A stretch of 7,713 bases of DNA from Treponema sp. (GTDB lineage: Bacteria > Spirochaetota > Spirochaetia > Treponematales > Breznakiellaceae): the NCBI GenBank assembly GCA_031264395.1, contig JAISEB010000269.1, positions 1-7,713 of the forward strand. Direction: 5' to 3'. Below, in pieces: positions 1-6,102 of the stretch. The number at the start of each line of letters is the position of its first letter. Within the stretch, counting starts at the first letter, position 1. A model generated the notes under the pieces. That model was not told the DNA's origin. It did no database searches and saw nothing but the letters and a program-made list of their open reading frames with translations. Position numbers and translations under genes: made by a program.

Positions 1-1050
1 ATCGAAGAATTTGCCTATTGGCTGAAAGAAACCGTTGATGATGATTTTATCGACTGGATTCCCGAGGACTACCAGTCCCGTCCCTTTGAAATTCTTGAAA
101 AGGCCGCCGCCTGCCCGCAAGTGAAGACAAAAGACCTCTACGATTATTGCATGAGCGAAATGTCAAGGGAACGGTATTCGGGCCTCTATATGGCGGATTA
201 TTTTAACGACCTGCTTATGAAATTGTCGAAAGATATAAATCCCGACGCCTTCATTGAATTGCAGTTGCAATTACTTGGCAAGGTTCAGGACAAAAGCTCT
301 CACGAGGCGGAAAAAATTCTCGGCCGCATTATTGCTTTTTACAAAAGCCGCCATCAGAGCGGAAAGGCCTGGAAATATGTGGAAGAGAATCTGCAAATAG
401 ACGATTTCCGCATGAAGGTAGTTGAAAAAAGAATCGAACAAAAGAAATTTTCCGAGGCAAAAAAACTCATCCACGATTATATTGGCAAGAAGCAGAACAA
501 ATATCATGCCGATACATGGGATGAATATCTTCTGCAAATCGCCCAGGCGGAACAGGATGTTCCCGCCATACGCAGTGTTTCTTTTTCATTCATCAAAGAT
601 GATTTTAGTGATAAATATTACCGGATATACAAATCCGCCTTTAGCCCCGGCGAATGGCCGGAAAAGTTTGAGGAACTCTTCCGGCATTACGATACCCAAA
701 AAGGCCTTTGGGACAATCCCGCGGCGGATCTTTTGGCCGCCGAAGGGATGGCGGAACGGCTGATGGAGTACATCGGGAAAAAGCTTTCCCTGGAAAATCT
801 GGAGAAGTACCACCGGTTTTTTGCCGCCGCTTTTCCCGAAAAGACCCTTGCCCTTTTCCGGAAGGCCGTTGATCGCTACGCGGAAAACAATACGGGCCGT
901 ACCTGTTACGAGCATATTGTCAGCGTGTTCAAAACGATGAAAAAAATACCCGGCGGCAACGTGGTAACGGCGGATATGAAAGCCCGCTACATAATCAAAT
1001 ACAAAAACCGGCGGGCCATGATGGAAATATTGAGCCGGAAAGGTGTTTAA
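1..1050 (+). CDS. C-terminal part of a helical protein resembling SWIM zinc-finger family proteins (5' partial)
   Basis: The frame is open from base 1 with no stop, so the gene starts upstream of the window; the GTG at 121 is an internal Val codon, not a convincing start (no ribosome binding site before it). The visible 349 residues are soluble, charged and almost entirely helical, with repeated pairs of amphipathic helices and many Trp, Tyr and Leu. The spacing of landmarks is familiar from the C-terminal region of SWIM zinc-finger proteins: a segment around GKAWKYVEENLQI, then an EAKKLI helix, and a C-terminal Tyr/Arg-rich stretch ending in YKNRRAMMEILSRKG. The SWIM motif itself (CxC..CxH) would lie upstream and cannot be seen, so the family call is inference from pattern memory. 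A TPR- or HEAT-like scaffold is the main alternative. The stop (TAA, 1048-1050) overlaps the stop of the convergent gene. No terminator is visible after it. Confidence 0.85.
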   Translation: MEEFAYWLKETVDDDFIDWIPEDYQSRPFEILEKAAACPQVKTKDLYDYCMSEMSRERYSGLYMADYFNDLLMKLSKDINPDAFIELQLQLLGKVQDKSSHEAEKILGRIIAFYKSRHQSGKAWKYVEENLQIDDFRMKVVEKRIEQKKFSEAKKLIHDYIGKKQNKYHADTWDEYLLQIAQAEQDVPAIRSVSFSFIKDDFSDKYYRIYKSAFSPGEWPEKFEELFRHYDTQKGLWDNPAADLLAAEGMAERLMEYIGKKLSLENLEKYHRFFAAAFPEKTLALFRKAVDRYAENNTGRTCYEHIVSVFKTMKKIPGGNVVTADMKARYIIKYKNRRAMMEILSRKGV

Positions 1051-1442
1051 GCGGCCGCCGTATTTTTCTTGTTGTACTCGTCTGCCAGCGCATTTACATT
1101 CTTTATAATAATATAAAATGCGATAAACGGCCCGACAATAATGAATGAACCCAGAATATACCAAAGCAATACTGTACCGCCGCTTTCTTTAAACGCAAGC
1201 CCGTAGCGTTGTGCGTTGTCCTGCAGACGATCCCCAAGCATAAATAACCAAACCAAATCATAAATACCAAAGGTTATAATTCCAAGAAAAAAATATTTCA
1301 AGAAACCTCCGGTTTTTTTGCCGTCGCCTTCACATATTGAATTTACATCTTTTGCCAGTTTGTGAATCCAATAAAGGCTATAGATACCAAAAGTAATAAT
1401 CGAAAGAAGTATCAGCCCCGCAAGTCCTCTTTTCTTGATCAT
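1047..1442 (-). CDS. DUF4234-like small integral membrane protein
   Basis: A 131-residue protein with three predicted membrane helices, at about residues 8-28, 49-69 and 91-113. The first two are related to each other: both carry IITFGIY followed by x-L-x-W (IITFGIYSLYW at 15-25 and IITFGIYDLVW at 55-65). Each is followed by a short helix with a D-x-x-x-x motif. This repeat and the length are typical of DUF4234 proteins, whose function is unknown. The C-terminal end is polar (Asn/Lys) and finishes in three Ala. The ATG at 1442 is chosen because AAGGAG lies at 1449-1454, six bases upstream, and a promoter sits immediately before that. The gene is transcribed alone and converges on the gene at 1-1050, sharing a TTAA as the stop codon of both. 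Family assignment is by pattern recognition, fairly sure; function is unknown. Confidence 0.88.
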   Translation of the reverse strand: MIKKRGLAGLILLSIITFGIYSLYWIHKLAKDVNSICEGDGKKTGGFLKYFFLGIITFGIYDLVWLFMLGDRLQDNAQRYGLAFKESGGTVLLWYILGSFIIVGPFIAFYIIIKNVNALADEYNKKNTAAA

Positions 1443-1465
1443 ATATTACTCCTTATACTTTTTCC

Positions 1466-1495
1466 ATTTTATCATGATTTGTTGTTTATTGTCAA
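1466..1495 (-). promoter_or_regulatory. Sigma-70-type promoter of the DUF4234-like gene
   Basis: On the minus strand a perfect TTGACA (1495-1490) is followed, 18 bases later, by TAAAAT (1471-1466), five of six matches to the -10 consensus. Transcription would start near 1459, giving a leader of about 17 bases that still contains the AAGGAG ribosome binding site (1454-1449) before the ATG at 1442. Seen in sequence; activity is inferred. Confidence 0.65.
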
Positions 1496-1561
1496 CGAAA
1501 ACAAACCGGTTCCAAAAACGGCGTACTTTGTTCGTGCTGCCGCCATGCCGTATAACTGGAT

Positions 1562-1590
1562 TTGTACATAGAACTGTATTACTATATGTT
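1562..1590 (+). promoter_or_regulatory. Weak candidate promoter upstream of the small Cys-rich ORF
   Basis: TTGTAC (1562-1567), a 17-base spacer, then TATGTT (1585-1590) in an AT-rich patch, 39 bases before the ATG at 1630. The matches to consensus are only partial (about three and four of six), so this is a candidate only. Nothing else that I can recognise lies in 1496-1629, between the minus-strand promoter and this ORF. Confidence 0.22.
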
Positions 1591-1629
1591 TTATGAAGTA
1601 AAAACGTGACGGCGAGGTGAGTCCATAAC

Positions 1630-1860
1630 ATGGGTGTTGTACGGTTTTTGGCGGAAGAGAAAGTCTGGATATTTGAATACCGGGATGGCCTTAACTGCCC
1701 TTTTAGCGGGAGGAAGGTAATTCCCGTAGGGACGCGGGAATGTGTCTTCTGCCCCGCGTTTATTTCCGTTGACCGGAACAGAAACAGGCATGTCACGGTT
1801 CTCAAATGCGGGGGAAAACGCCGGATAGCGCAGCAGCGGACCTTCGTGGAACGCTCGTAA
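1630..1860 (+). CDS. Small cysteine-containing hypothetical protein (76 aa), possibly metal-binding
   Basis: Not recognised. The ORF has an ATG preceded by AGGTGA (1615-1620) at a spacing of nine bases, and codon use similar to its neighbours. The protein is basic in its C-terminal half and has four Cys: Cys23 (NCPFSG), Cys38 and Cys41 (ECVFCP) and Cys60 (LKCGGKRR), plus His54. A CxxC pair with two flanking Cys, or Cys and His, is what a small zinc ribbon would need, but the spacing fits no family I can name. There is no signal peptide or membrane helix. It stands alone, divergent from the DUF4234-like gene and 97 bases before the next gene on the same strand. Longer overlapping open frames on the other strand (1446-1922 and 1591-1884) lack a ribosome binding site and look like shadows. 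It could also be a chance ORF or a remnant. Confidence 0.5.
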   Translation: MGVVRFLAEEKVWIFEYRDGLNCPFSGRKVIPVGTRECVFCPAFISVDRNRNRHVTVLKCGGKRRIAQQRTFVERS

Positions 1861-1877
1861 AGGTGTGACGATTCTTG

Positions 1878-1907
1878 TTGACAAAACATCAAAAAACCCC
1901 TCAGAAT
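1878..1907 (+). promoter_or_regulatory. Candidate promoter of the membrane protein/PH-like operon
   Basis: A perfect TTGACA at 1878-1883 is followed after 18 bases by CAGAAT (1902-1907; four of six matches). A better -10-like element, TAAAAT at 1914-1919, lies further on, but its spacing from TTGACA is 30 bases, too long for an ordinary sigma-70 promoter. The assignment of the -10 is therefore uncertain. The leader to the ATG at 1958 would be about 40 bases and contains AAGGAGA. Confidence 0.4.
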
Positions 1908-1957
1908 TACAGATAAAATCAATTGTCGAAGGACATTAAGCTCAAGGAGAGTGTATC

Positions 1958-2737
1958 ATGTCAGATGTATCGGAGAAAAAGCCCCTGGAAAGCAAATTTT
2001 TTACCGCTCTTCGTCCGTATTTCGCGTTTGTTGACAGTACCAGGTTTTTCACCATTCCGTTTTCCTGGTTGTACATCCTGTTTGCCGTGGTATTTTTGCT
2101 TACGCCCTTTGCCGTCCTGTATTTTTTGATTGATAACGGTTTTTTTAGACAGTCCGCCAAGGTAATTGTGGGCGGCATCCTTTGCTGGATTGCCATTATT
2201 GCTGCCTCATGGATAGCGTTTCAGGTCTGGTGGAACCGGAAAAAGGTAGTCCATACCGACAAGCTGGATACCAGTGTCGTTATAAACGCCTTTGCCCATC
2301 TGGTTTATACGTTTTGTGAATCCCTTGCGCATTTTGTGGGTGTAGCGGGCTTTTTTACCGGTCTTTTCGCCCTGATCTTTGGCGCCGGCGTGCTGAGATT
2401 TTTCGGGTCGGGGGCATCTGCCCCGCTGACTCTGATGATCTGTTCCCTGGTGGGCGGTTATCTGGGCGTATGGATTGCCAGGCTGGCGGCGTTCCTCTTC
2501 CGGAAGATCGCCGAAATTGTCGTTTATGTTGTGGTAAGAATATTCAAATTCTTTGTCCATATCATCAAACAGCTGTTTGAGTATTTCTTCATTTTCTGCC
2601 AGTCTGTTGTTGACTTTATCGTCAACGGCTGGAAGGTGGTTGTCGCCCTTGTGGCAAAACTGGGGAATACCCTGCTCGCGATAGCGCATGCTCCCGTAAA
2701 TTCCAACAGGGCCAGCATAACCTATAACAATGACTAG
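1958..2737 (+). CDS. Multi-pass membrane protein of unknown function
   Basis: Not recognised. The 259-residue product starts at ATG 1958, seven bases after a strong AAGGAGA (1944-1950). After a polar N-terminus of about 30 residues there are four clear hydrophobic segments: roughly 34-58, 68-91, 123-146 and 156-180. A short basic loop (WWNRKK, 91-96) follows the second, and a Gly-rich turn joins the last two. Residues 183-245 are an unusual run of aromatic, Val/Ile-rich and lightly charged sequence (for example RIFKFFVHIIKQLFEYFF), which could be one or two more membrane segments or long amphipathic helices lying on the membrane. The tail (APVNSNRASITYNND) is polar. No catalytic motif or signal peptide is evident. 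It is followed 20 bases later by a PH-like gene on the same strand, so the two probably act together at the inner membrane; this is inference. Confidence 0.88.
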   Translation: MSDVSEKKPLESKFFTALRPYFAFVDSTRFFTIPFSWLYILFAVVFLLTPFAVLYFLIDNGFFRQSAKVIVGGILCWIAIIAASWIAFQVWWNRKKVVHTDKLDTSVVINAFAHLVYTFCESLAHFVGVAGFFTGLFALIFGAGVLRFFGSGASAPLTLMICSLVGGYLGVWIARLAAFLFRKIAEIVVYVVVRIFKFFVHIIKQLFEYFFIFCQSVVDFIVNGWKVVVALVAKLGNTLLAIAHAPVNSNRASITYNND

Positions 2738-2757
2738 TCTTTTTGGGGGTATACGCC

Positions 2758-3195
2758 ATGACGCCATTAAAGTCCGGTATAGATCTGCTGGAAAATGAAA
2801 GCCTTACGCTGGAAATAGACGCGGAATTGTATATTACCAGCCGGTGCGCTGTTCTGCGTTTCCTTCAGGGCATTATCAGGTTTTTTGCGCAGATCCTTGG
2901 ATTCAGAAAACGGGGTTTTCTGGTTGTAACCAATAAACGGGTTGTGGAAATTTACAACCAAATCATTTTTTGGATTATCAACATCAGAAAATATGTTAAC
3001 AGCGTGCCGCTTTGTAAAATAGATAAAGAAGTCGATTATGTCAAAAAAGGAACCTTTGCGTTTCTGTTCAGGGCATATCAGCTTTATTATCAGCGTTCCT
3101 GGCGGCGGGTATATGTTATACTGAGGGGGCTTGATGAAAAGGAAGTTCACCAGGTTTCCAACGCCGTTTATAAGACATTGGAACCTGTTCAATAA
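2758..3195 (+). CDS. Small protein with a bacterial PH-like domain
   Basis: A 145-residue protein. I choose ATG 2758 because GGGGGT (2745-2750) sits seven bases upstream; an in-frame TTG at 2743 would add five residues but would itself overlap that ribosome binding site. The core has the order seen in bacterial PH-like domains: an early strand (LTLEIDAELYITS, 16-28), a hydrophobic or amphipathic helix (AVLRFLQGIIRFFAQILGF, 31-49), a strand pair containing GFLVVTNKRVVEIY (53-66), then VPLCKIDKEVDYV (83-95). It ends in a Glu/Lys helix (DEKEVHQVSNAVYKTLEP). The xVTNKRVxE piece is the best marker. Hydrophobic stretches at 31-49 and 69-76 suggest membrane attachment. Such domains are often fused to, or encoded beside, membrane proteins, which agrees with the upstream neighbour 20 bases away. 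The exact family and the function are unknown; the stop lies in a stem-loop that leads into the operon terminator region. Confidence 0.85.
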   Translation: MTPLKSGIDLLENESLTLEIDAELYITSRCAVLRFLQGIIRFFAQILGFRKRGFLVVTNKRVVEIYNQIIFWIINIRKYVNSVPLCKIDKEVDYVKKGTFAFLFRAYQLYYQRSWRRVYVILRGLDEKEVHQVSNAVYKTLEPVQ

Positions 3196-3216
3196 CCCGG
3201 CGGGTCACTGAACAGG
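3184..3216. repeat. Stem-loop across the stop codon of the PH-like gene
   Basis: A perfect 8-bp inverted repeat, CCTGTTCA (3184-3191) with TGAACAGG (3209-3216), encloses a 17-base loop. The loop itself holds a smaller stem, ACCC (3195-3198) with GGGT (3202-3205). It spans the TAA of the plus-strand gene. No T-run follows on either strand, so it is not a standard terminator by itself; it may protect the 3' end of the transcript or help separate the two convergent units. Confidence 0.5.
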
Positions 3217-3242
3217 CCTTGCGGTTTCGAGGCTGAAGGCCT
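3214..3242. repeat. Second stem-loop between the convergent operons
   Basis: AGGCCTT (3214-3220) can pair with AAGGCCT (3236-3242), with a 15-base loop. The right arm covers the first base of the minus-strand gene's stop codon. The left arm shares three bases with the previous stem-loop, so the two cannot both form fully. On the minus strand it follows the ATL stop directly but has no T-run, so any terminator role for that operon is uncertain. Confidence 0.4.
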
Positions 3243-3592
3243 TACAAAACCGTCTTTTTTAGCGGCTCCGGATTCGGAGCCGCTTTTTTGTATTTCTCCA
3301 TGTTTACCCGGCCGTTTTTGGATACCCGCACGCCTTCCGCGCGCAGCAGGGCGGTCTGGAGCTCCATGCCGTTCGATGGCCCCAGCGCAATGCTGCCGTC
3401 TGCCCTGATAACCCGGTGCCAGGGAAGCCCTTCCTTCTTCGACAGGGAATGCAGAACCCTTGCAACCTGCCGCGCCCCGTTGGGAAGTCCCGCGGCACGG
3501 GCAACGTCCCGGTAGCACGAGATCCTTCCCCGGGGTATCGAACGAATTGCCTCGATAATGGCGCGGGTGGAGGGAAGATAATCCGTTTTCAT
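3242..3592 (-). CDS. Alkyltransferase-like protein (ATL; MGMT fold without the acceptor Cys)
   Basis: A 116-residue protein with the DNA-binding fold of O6-alkylguanine-DNA alkyltransferases. Recognisable parts are the IPRGRISCYRDVARAAGLP segment (19-37; Tyr27 at the position of the base-flipping Tyr), the recognition helix GARQVARVL (39-47; Arg41 as the Arg finger) and the active-site loop. The loop reads PWHRV at 57-61, with Trp58 where true alkyltransferases have the Cys of PCHRV. This is the hallmark of ATL proteins (fission yeast Atl1, E. coli YbaZ), which bind O6-alkylguanine without repairing it and mark the lesion for nucleotide excision repair. The ATG at 3592 overlaps the MATE stop (ATGA) and has AAGGAA (3601-3606) at an 8-base spacing; a longer in-frame ORF reaching back to 3691 lies within the MATE gene and is not needed. 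The last 15 residues (KKAAPNPEPLKKTVL) go beyond the domain and are mostly read from the opposing terminator. Confidence 0.93.
   Translation of the reverse strand: MKTDYLPSTRAIIEAIRSIPRGRISCYRDVARAAGLPNGARQVARVLHSLSKKEGLPWHRVIRADGSIALGPSNGMELQTALLRAEGVRVSKNGRVNMEKYKKAAPNPEPLKKTVL
3261..3289 (+). terminator. Strong intrinsic terminator for the plus-strand operon (1958-3195)
   Basis: A perfect 10-bp stem, AGCGGCTCCG (3261-3270) with CGGAGCCGCT (3275-3284), a GATT loop, and a T-run at 3284-3289. It acts on the plus strand only: on the minus strand the sequence after the stem is A-rich rather than T-rich. It lies 65 bases past the stop of the PH-like gene and wholly inside the last part of the convergent ATL gene, where it encodes residues 102-111. 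Confidence 0.9.
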
Positions 3593-4932
3593 GTTCTTTT
3601 TTCCTTTTGCCTTACAACGGACACATAGGCGGCATACAGCTGTACCGCCATTACCGGCCAGCCTATGGGCTCGGACAGAAACACGCCCCACGCGCCTAAA
3701 AAGAGGGGCAGCGCAAGTACGGCGGCTATCCGCAGCGCGGCTTCAAGAAGGCCCGACACCATGGGCGTGAAACTGTTGCCCATGCCCTGCAGTCCCGAAC
3801 GGTACAACAGCAGCATATACAGAAAGGGTAGCAGTACAAGGCAGACCCGAAGCTGTTTTACCGCCGTATCCAGCACCGCGTCTACCTGGGCATCTTCGCC
3901 TGAAACAAGGATGCCGAGTATCCGCCGCCCAAAAAGAAACATGAATGGTATGATAACCATAAGCCCGGCAAACAGGATACGGCGGGCGCTTCTTACGCCG
4001 CTTGTTATACGGTCAAAGCGGCCGGCCCCGTAATTCTGCGCAACAAAGGCTGCGGCGGCCCCTTCCATTCCGCTTCCCATGATAAAGAGGACGCTGTACA
4101 GTTTTTTGGCCGCCGCTATGCCGGCGATAAAAACCGTACCGTATCCGTTGATGATGTACTGGATGATAATTCCCCCCGCGGCGGCGGCGCAGTTTCTTGC
4201 GCCCAGCGGCGCGCCAAGCCGCAGTAATTCCCCGGCAAGGGGCGCGCCGGGCGCGAAGTCTTCGCGGGTAAAATTCATTCCGGCGTGTTTTATCAGATAC
4301 CATACGTTGAACCCGGCCGAAAGGAACTGTACGCCTGTTGTGGCGGCGGCCACCGCGGCGACTCCCATGGGCGTGTACAGTACCAATACAACATCCAGTA
4401 TAACGTTGAGGACCGATGACGCGATAAAAACATACAGCGGGGTTTTGCTGTCTCCCGTTGCCCGGAATGCCGAAAAAACGACGCTGTTTATAAAAACGGC
4501 GATTATGCCCCCGGACAGGATGCCCAGATAAAGAGCCGCGTCGTCAAGAATTTCAAGAGGCGTGTTCATTACCGTCAGCAGCGTTTTGGAGAGGGCAAGG
4601 CACAGTCCTGTCATGACAAGGCCAATGACAAACGCCAGCCGCAGAGACAGGGCGCACGCGCGCCGAAGGCCCGGATAATTTCCGGCGCCGAAACGCTGCG
4701 CCGTCAGGGCTCCGAAGCCGTGGGAAAAACCGAAAATGACGGCCTGTATCAGCCAGTAAAGGGCCCCAGACGCGCTTACCGCAGCAAAGGCGTTTACCCC
4801 TATCAGCCTTCCCACAACCATGCTGTCGGCAATAGTGTACATTTGCTGAATTATGTCACCGAGCATCAGGGGAATGGCAAAGCGGACAAGCAGCCCGGAA
4901 GGCCGTCCGCTGGTCATGGACAGCGCGCTCAT
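3589..4932 (-). CDS. MATE-family multidrug/sodium antiporter-type exporter
   Basis: A 447-residue, 12-helix-type membrane transporter of the MATE family (usual length about 440-460, so full length). The N-terminal helix carries FAIPLMLGDIIQQMYTIADS (18-37), followed by VVGRLIGVNAFAAVSASG. The FRATGDSKTPLY motif (156-167) is the loop hallmark of the family. The two halves show the expected pseudo-symmetry: ALTAQRFGAGN in the first half and AFVAQNYGAGR in the second (about 294-304). MATE proteins export drugs and cationic compounds across the inner membrane using Na+ or H+ gradients; the substrate here cannot be told. The start at 4932 overlaps the upstream stop as ATGA, and no good ribosome binding site precedes it, so translation probably depends on coupling; ATG at 4917 (MTSGRPSG) is a possible alternative start. 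It overlaps the ATL gene downstream in the same way. Confidence 0.95.
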   Translation of the reverse strand: MSALSMTSGRPSGLLVRFAIPLMLGDIIQQMYTIADSMVVGRLIGVNAFAAVSASGALYWLIQAVIFGFSHGFGALTAQRFGAGNYPGLRRACALSLRLAFVIGLVMTGLCLALSKTLLTVMNTPLEILDDAALYLGILSGGIIAVFINSVVFSAFRATGDSKTPLYVFIASSVLNVILDVVLVLYTPMGVAAVAAATTGVQFLSAGFNVWYLIKHAGMNFTREDFAPGAPLAGELLRLGAPLGARNCAAAAGGIIIQYIINGYGTVFIAGIAAAKKLYSVLFIMGSGMEGAAAAFVAQNYGAGRFDRITSGVRSARRILFAGLMVIIPFMFLFGRRILGILVSGEDAQVDAVLDTAVKQLRVCLVLLPFLYMLLLYRSGLQGMGNSFTPMVSGLLEAALRIAAVLALPLFLGAWGVFLSEPIGWPVMAVQLYAAYVSVVRQKEKRT

Positions 4933-6098
4933 CGCGAGAGGGAACGTATTTTCTTTCCGTCAGCCGATCTGTACGGATTCCGCCTGTGCCGCAGGTACGA
5001 CTGATACGCGGCGCTGCTTTCGTAATACCCCTCAAGGCCCTTGAACGAGGAAGATTCGTCGCAGCGGTAAAGCTCCATAAGAGAAGGAAACAGGGGAGAA
5101 GACATGATCCCGCCGGTTTTTGCGAAGGGAAGGCGCGGCAGGGCGGCGGGAAGCATGTGGTTCTTTACCAGATAATGAACATCTTCAATAAGCCCTTCTT
5201 CAAAACCGAGCCGTTCAAGAAAACGGCGCGCTTCCCGCGCCCCAAGTTCCGCGTGGCCGTCAAAACGGCGGTTTCCCGAAGGCTCCGAAAGGGGTTTGCC
5301 CGCGTCGTGGAGCAGGAGCCCCAAAGAAAGGCGCAGATCGTAACCCCGGCCGGCGGACGGTTTCCGGTATCTGAACGTTTCAAGGGTATGTTTCCAGACG
5401 TTTCCTTCAGGATGAAATTCCTTTGAATGATCCACGTTGTCAAGACGGGCAAGTTCCGGCCAGAATTCCGCAAGAAAGCCGTTTTTTTTGAGCAGCTCAA
5501 GTCCCAGATTCGGGGACGGTGAAACAAGAAGCCCCGATAAAAGGAAACGCTGTTCCGCCGTTCCGGGCGGCCCTTCCGTCAAAGCGGAATTTCGTACAGG
5601 TGAAATAATTTCTTCAATGACGCCGGGCCGTATTTCTTCCTCATGGCAATAGCGGGCAAGGATAAGGGCGGCTTCCATACAGCCCCGGTGGTATCCTGTG
5701 CGGTTCTTCCCGTCAGCGCGGAAAAGGCGTCCGGCGCCGGTTTCGGTTTTTCTCAGCAGCCAGTAAACGCCGGAAGGGTCCTGAAAATGTTTCGTTCCCG
5801 CGTCCTGGCCAAAGGCAAGCAGGTCAAAGGCGGACCCTCCGGCGTTTTCCGCAGGTTCATCGGGATCGATACAGCGGAACAAATAGGTGCGGCCGTCCCG
5901 GAAGACCGCGCCGTCCGCCAGAGCCGCGCCGGGAAAACAGAGATCCTCAAAAATCCGGGCAAGATCCGAAAGACCCGCCGTGGTTTCGACGGAGACAAAA
6001 GGCAGATCATCCTGCCCGAAATACCTGTCTATGGCGCTAAAACCCCTGAGGACGGCGGAATGGCCGCCCGACAGCAGCATATCCAGAACGCGTTCCAT
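4929..6098 (-). CDS. HD-domain protein related to CCA-adding enzyme/poly(A) polymerase, nucleotidyltransferase head degenerate
   Basis: A 389-residue protein laid out like a bacterial class II CCA-adding enzyme or poly(A) polymerase with a C-terminal HD domain. The start of the head (LLSGGHSAVLRGFSAIDRYFG, 8-28) follows the usual GG...VRDLLLG pattern, and KHFQDPSGV (103-111) corresponds to the FRDP strand. However, the expected VRD and DxD metal-binding residues are not there: the matching stretch is DDLPFVSVETT (30-40). The linker helices (EEIRPGVIEEII; GLELLKKNGFLAEFWPELARL) are kept. The HD site looks intact: His237 in VWKHTL, His264-Asp265 in LLLHDAGKP, His282 in FDGHAELG and His314 in VKNHML. 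So it is probably a metal-dependent phosphohydrolase rather than a tRNA-tailing enzyme; this is inference. ATG 6098 is chosen because it lies four bases after the sppA stop; a longer frame to 6236 would run deep into sppA. Its stop overlaps the MATE start (ATGA). Confidence 0.85.
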   Translation of the reverse strand: MERVLDMLLSGGHSAVLRGFSAIDRYFGQDDLPFVSVETTAGLSDLARIFEDLCFPGAALADGAVFRDGRTYLFRCIDPDEPAENAGGSAFDLLAFGQDAGTKHFQDPSGVYWLLRKTETGAGRLFRADGKNRTGYHRGCMEAALILARYCHEEEIRPGVIEEIISPVRNSALTEGPPGTAEQRFLLSGLLVSPSPNLGLELLKKNGFLAEFWPELARLDNVDHSKEFHPEGNVWKHTLETFRYRKPSAGRGYDLRLSLGLLLHDAGKPLSEPSGNRRFDGHAELGAREARRFLERLGFEEGLIEDVHYLVKNHMLPAALPRLPFAKTGGIMSSPLFPSLMELYRCDESSSFKGLEGYYESSAAYQSYLRHRRNPYRSADGKKIRSLSR

Positions 6099-6102
6099 GG
6101 CT

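Noticed and set aside
121..1050. GTG at 121 as the start of the first gene
   Set aside because: The frame is open back to base 1 with protein-like sequence and there is no ribosome binding site before 121.
1051..1058. GCGGCCGC palindrome just after the first gene's stop as a terminator
   Set aside because: It is a perfect palindrome with no loop and no proper T-run directly after it; it encodes the terminal Ala codons of the minus-strand gene.
1446..1922. Minus-strand ORFs of 158 and 97 residues (1446-1922, 1591-1884)
   Set aside because: No ribosome binding site and low-complexity, unfamily-like protein; the first runs over the clear minus-strand promoter of the DUF4234-like gene.
3593..3691. 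N-terminal extension of ATL back to 3691
   Set aside because: It lies inside the MATE gene; ATG 3592 has a good AAGGAA site and starts exactly at the family N-terminus.
4013..4303. Arg-rich ORFs inside the MATE, HD and SppA genes on either strand
   Set aside because: They are frame shadows of GC-rich coding sequence with biased Arg/Ala/Pro composition.
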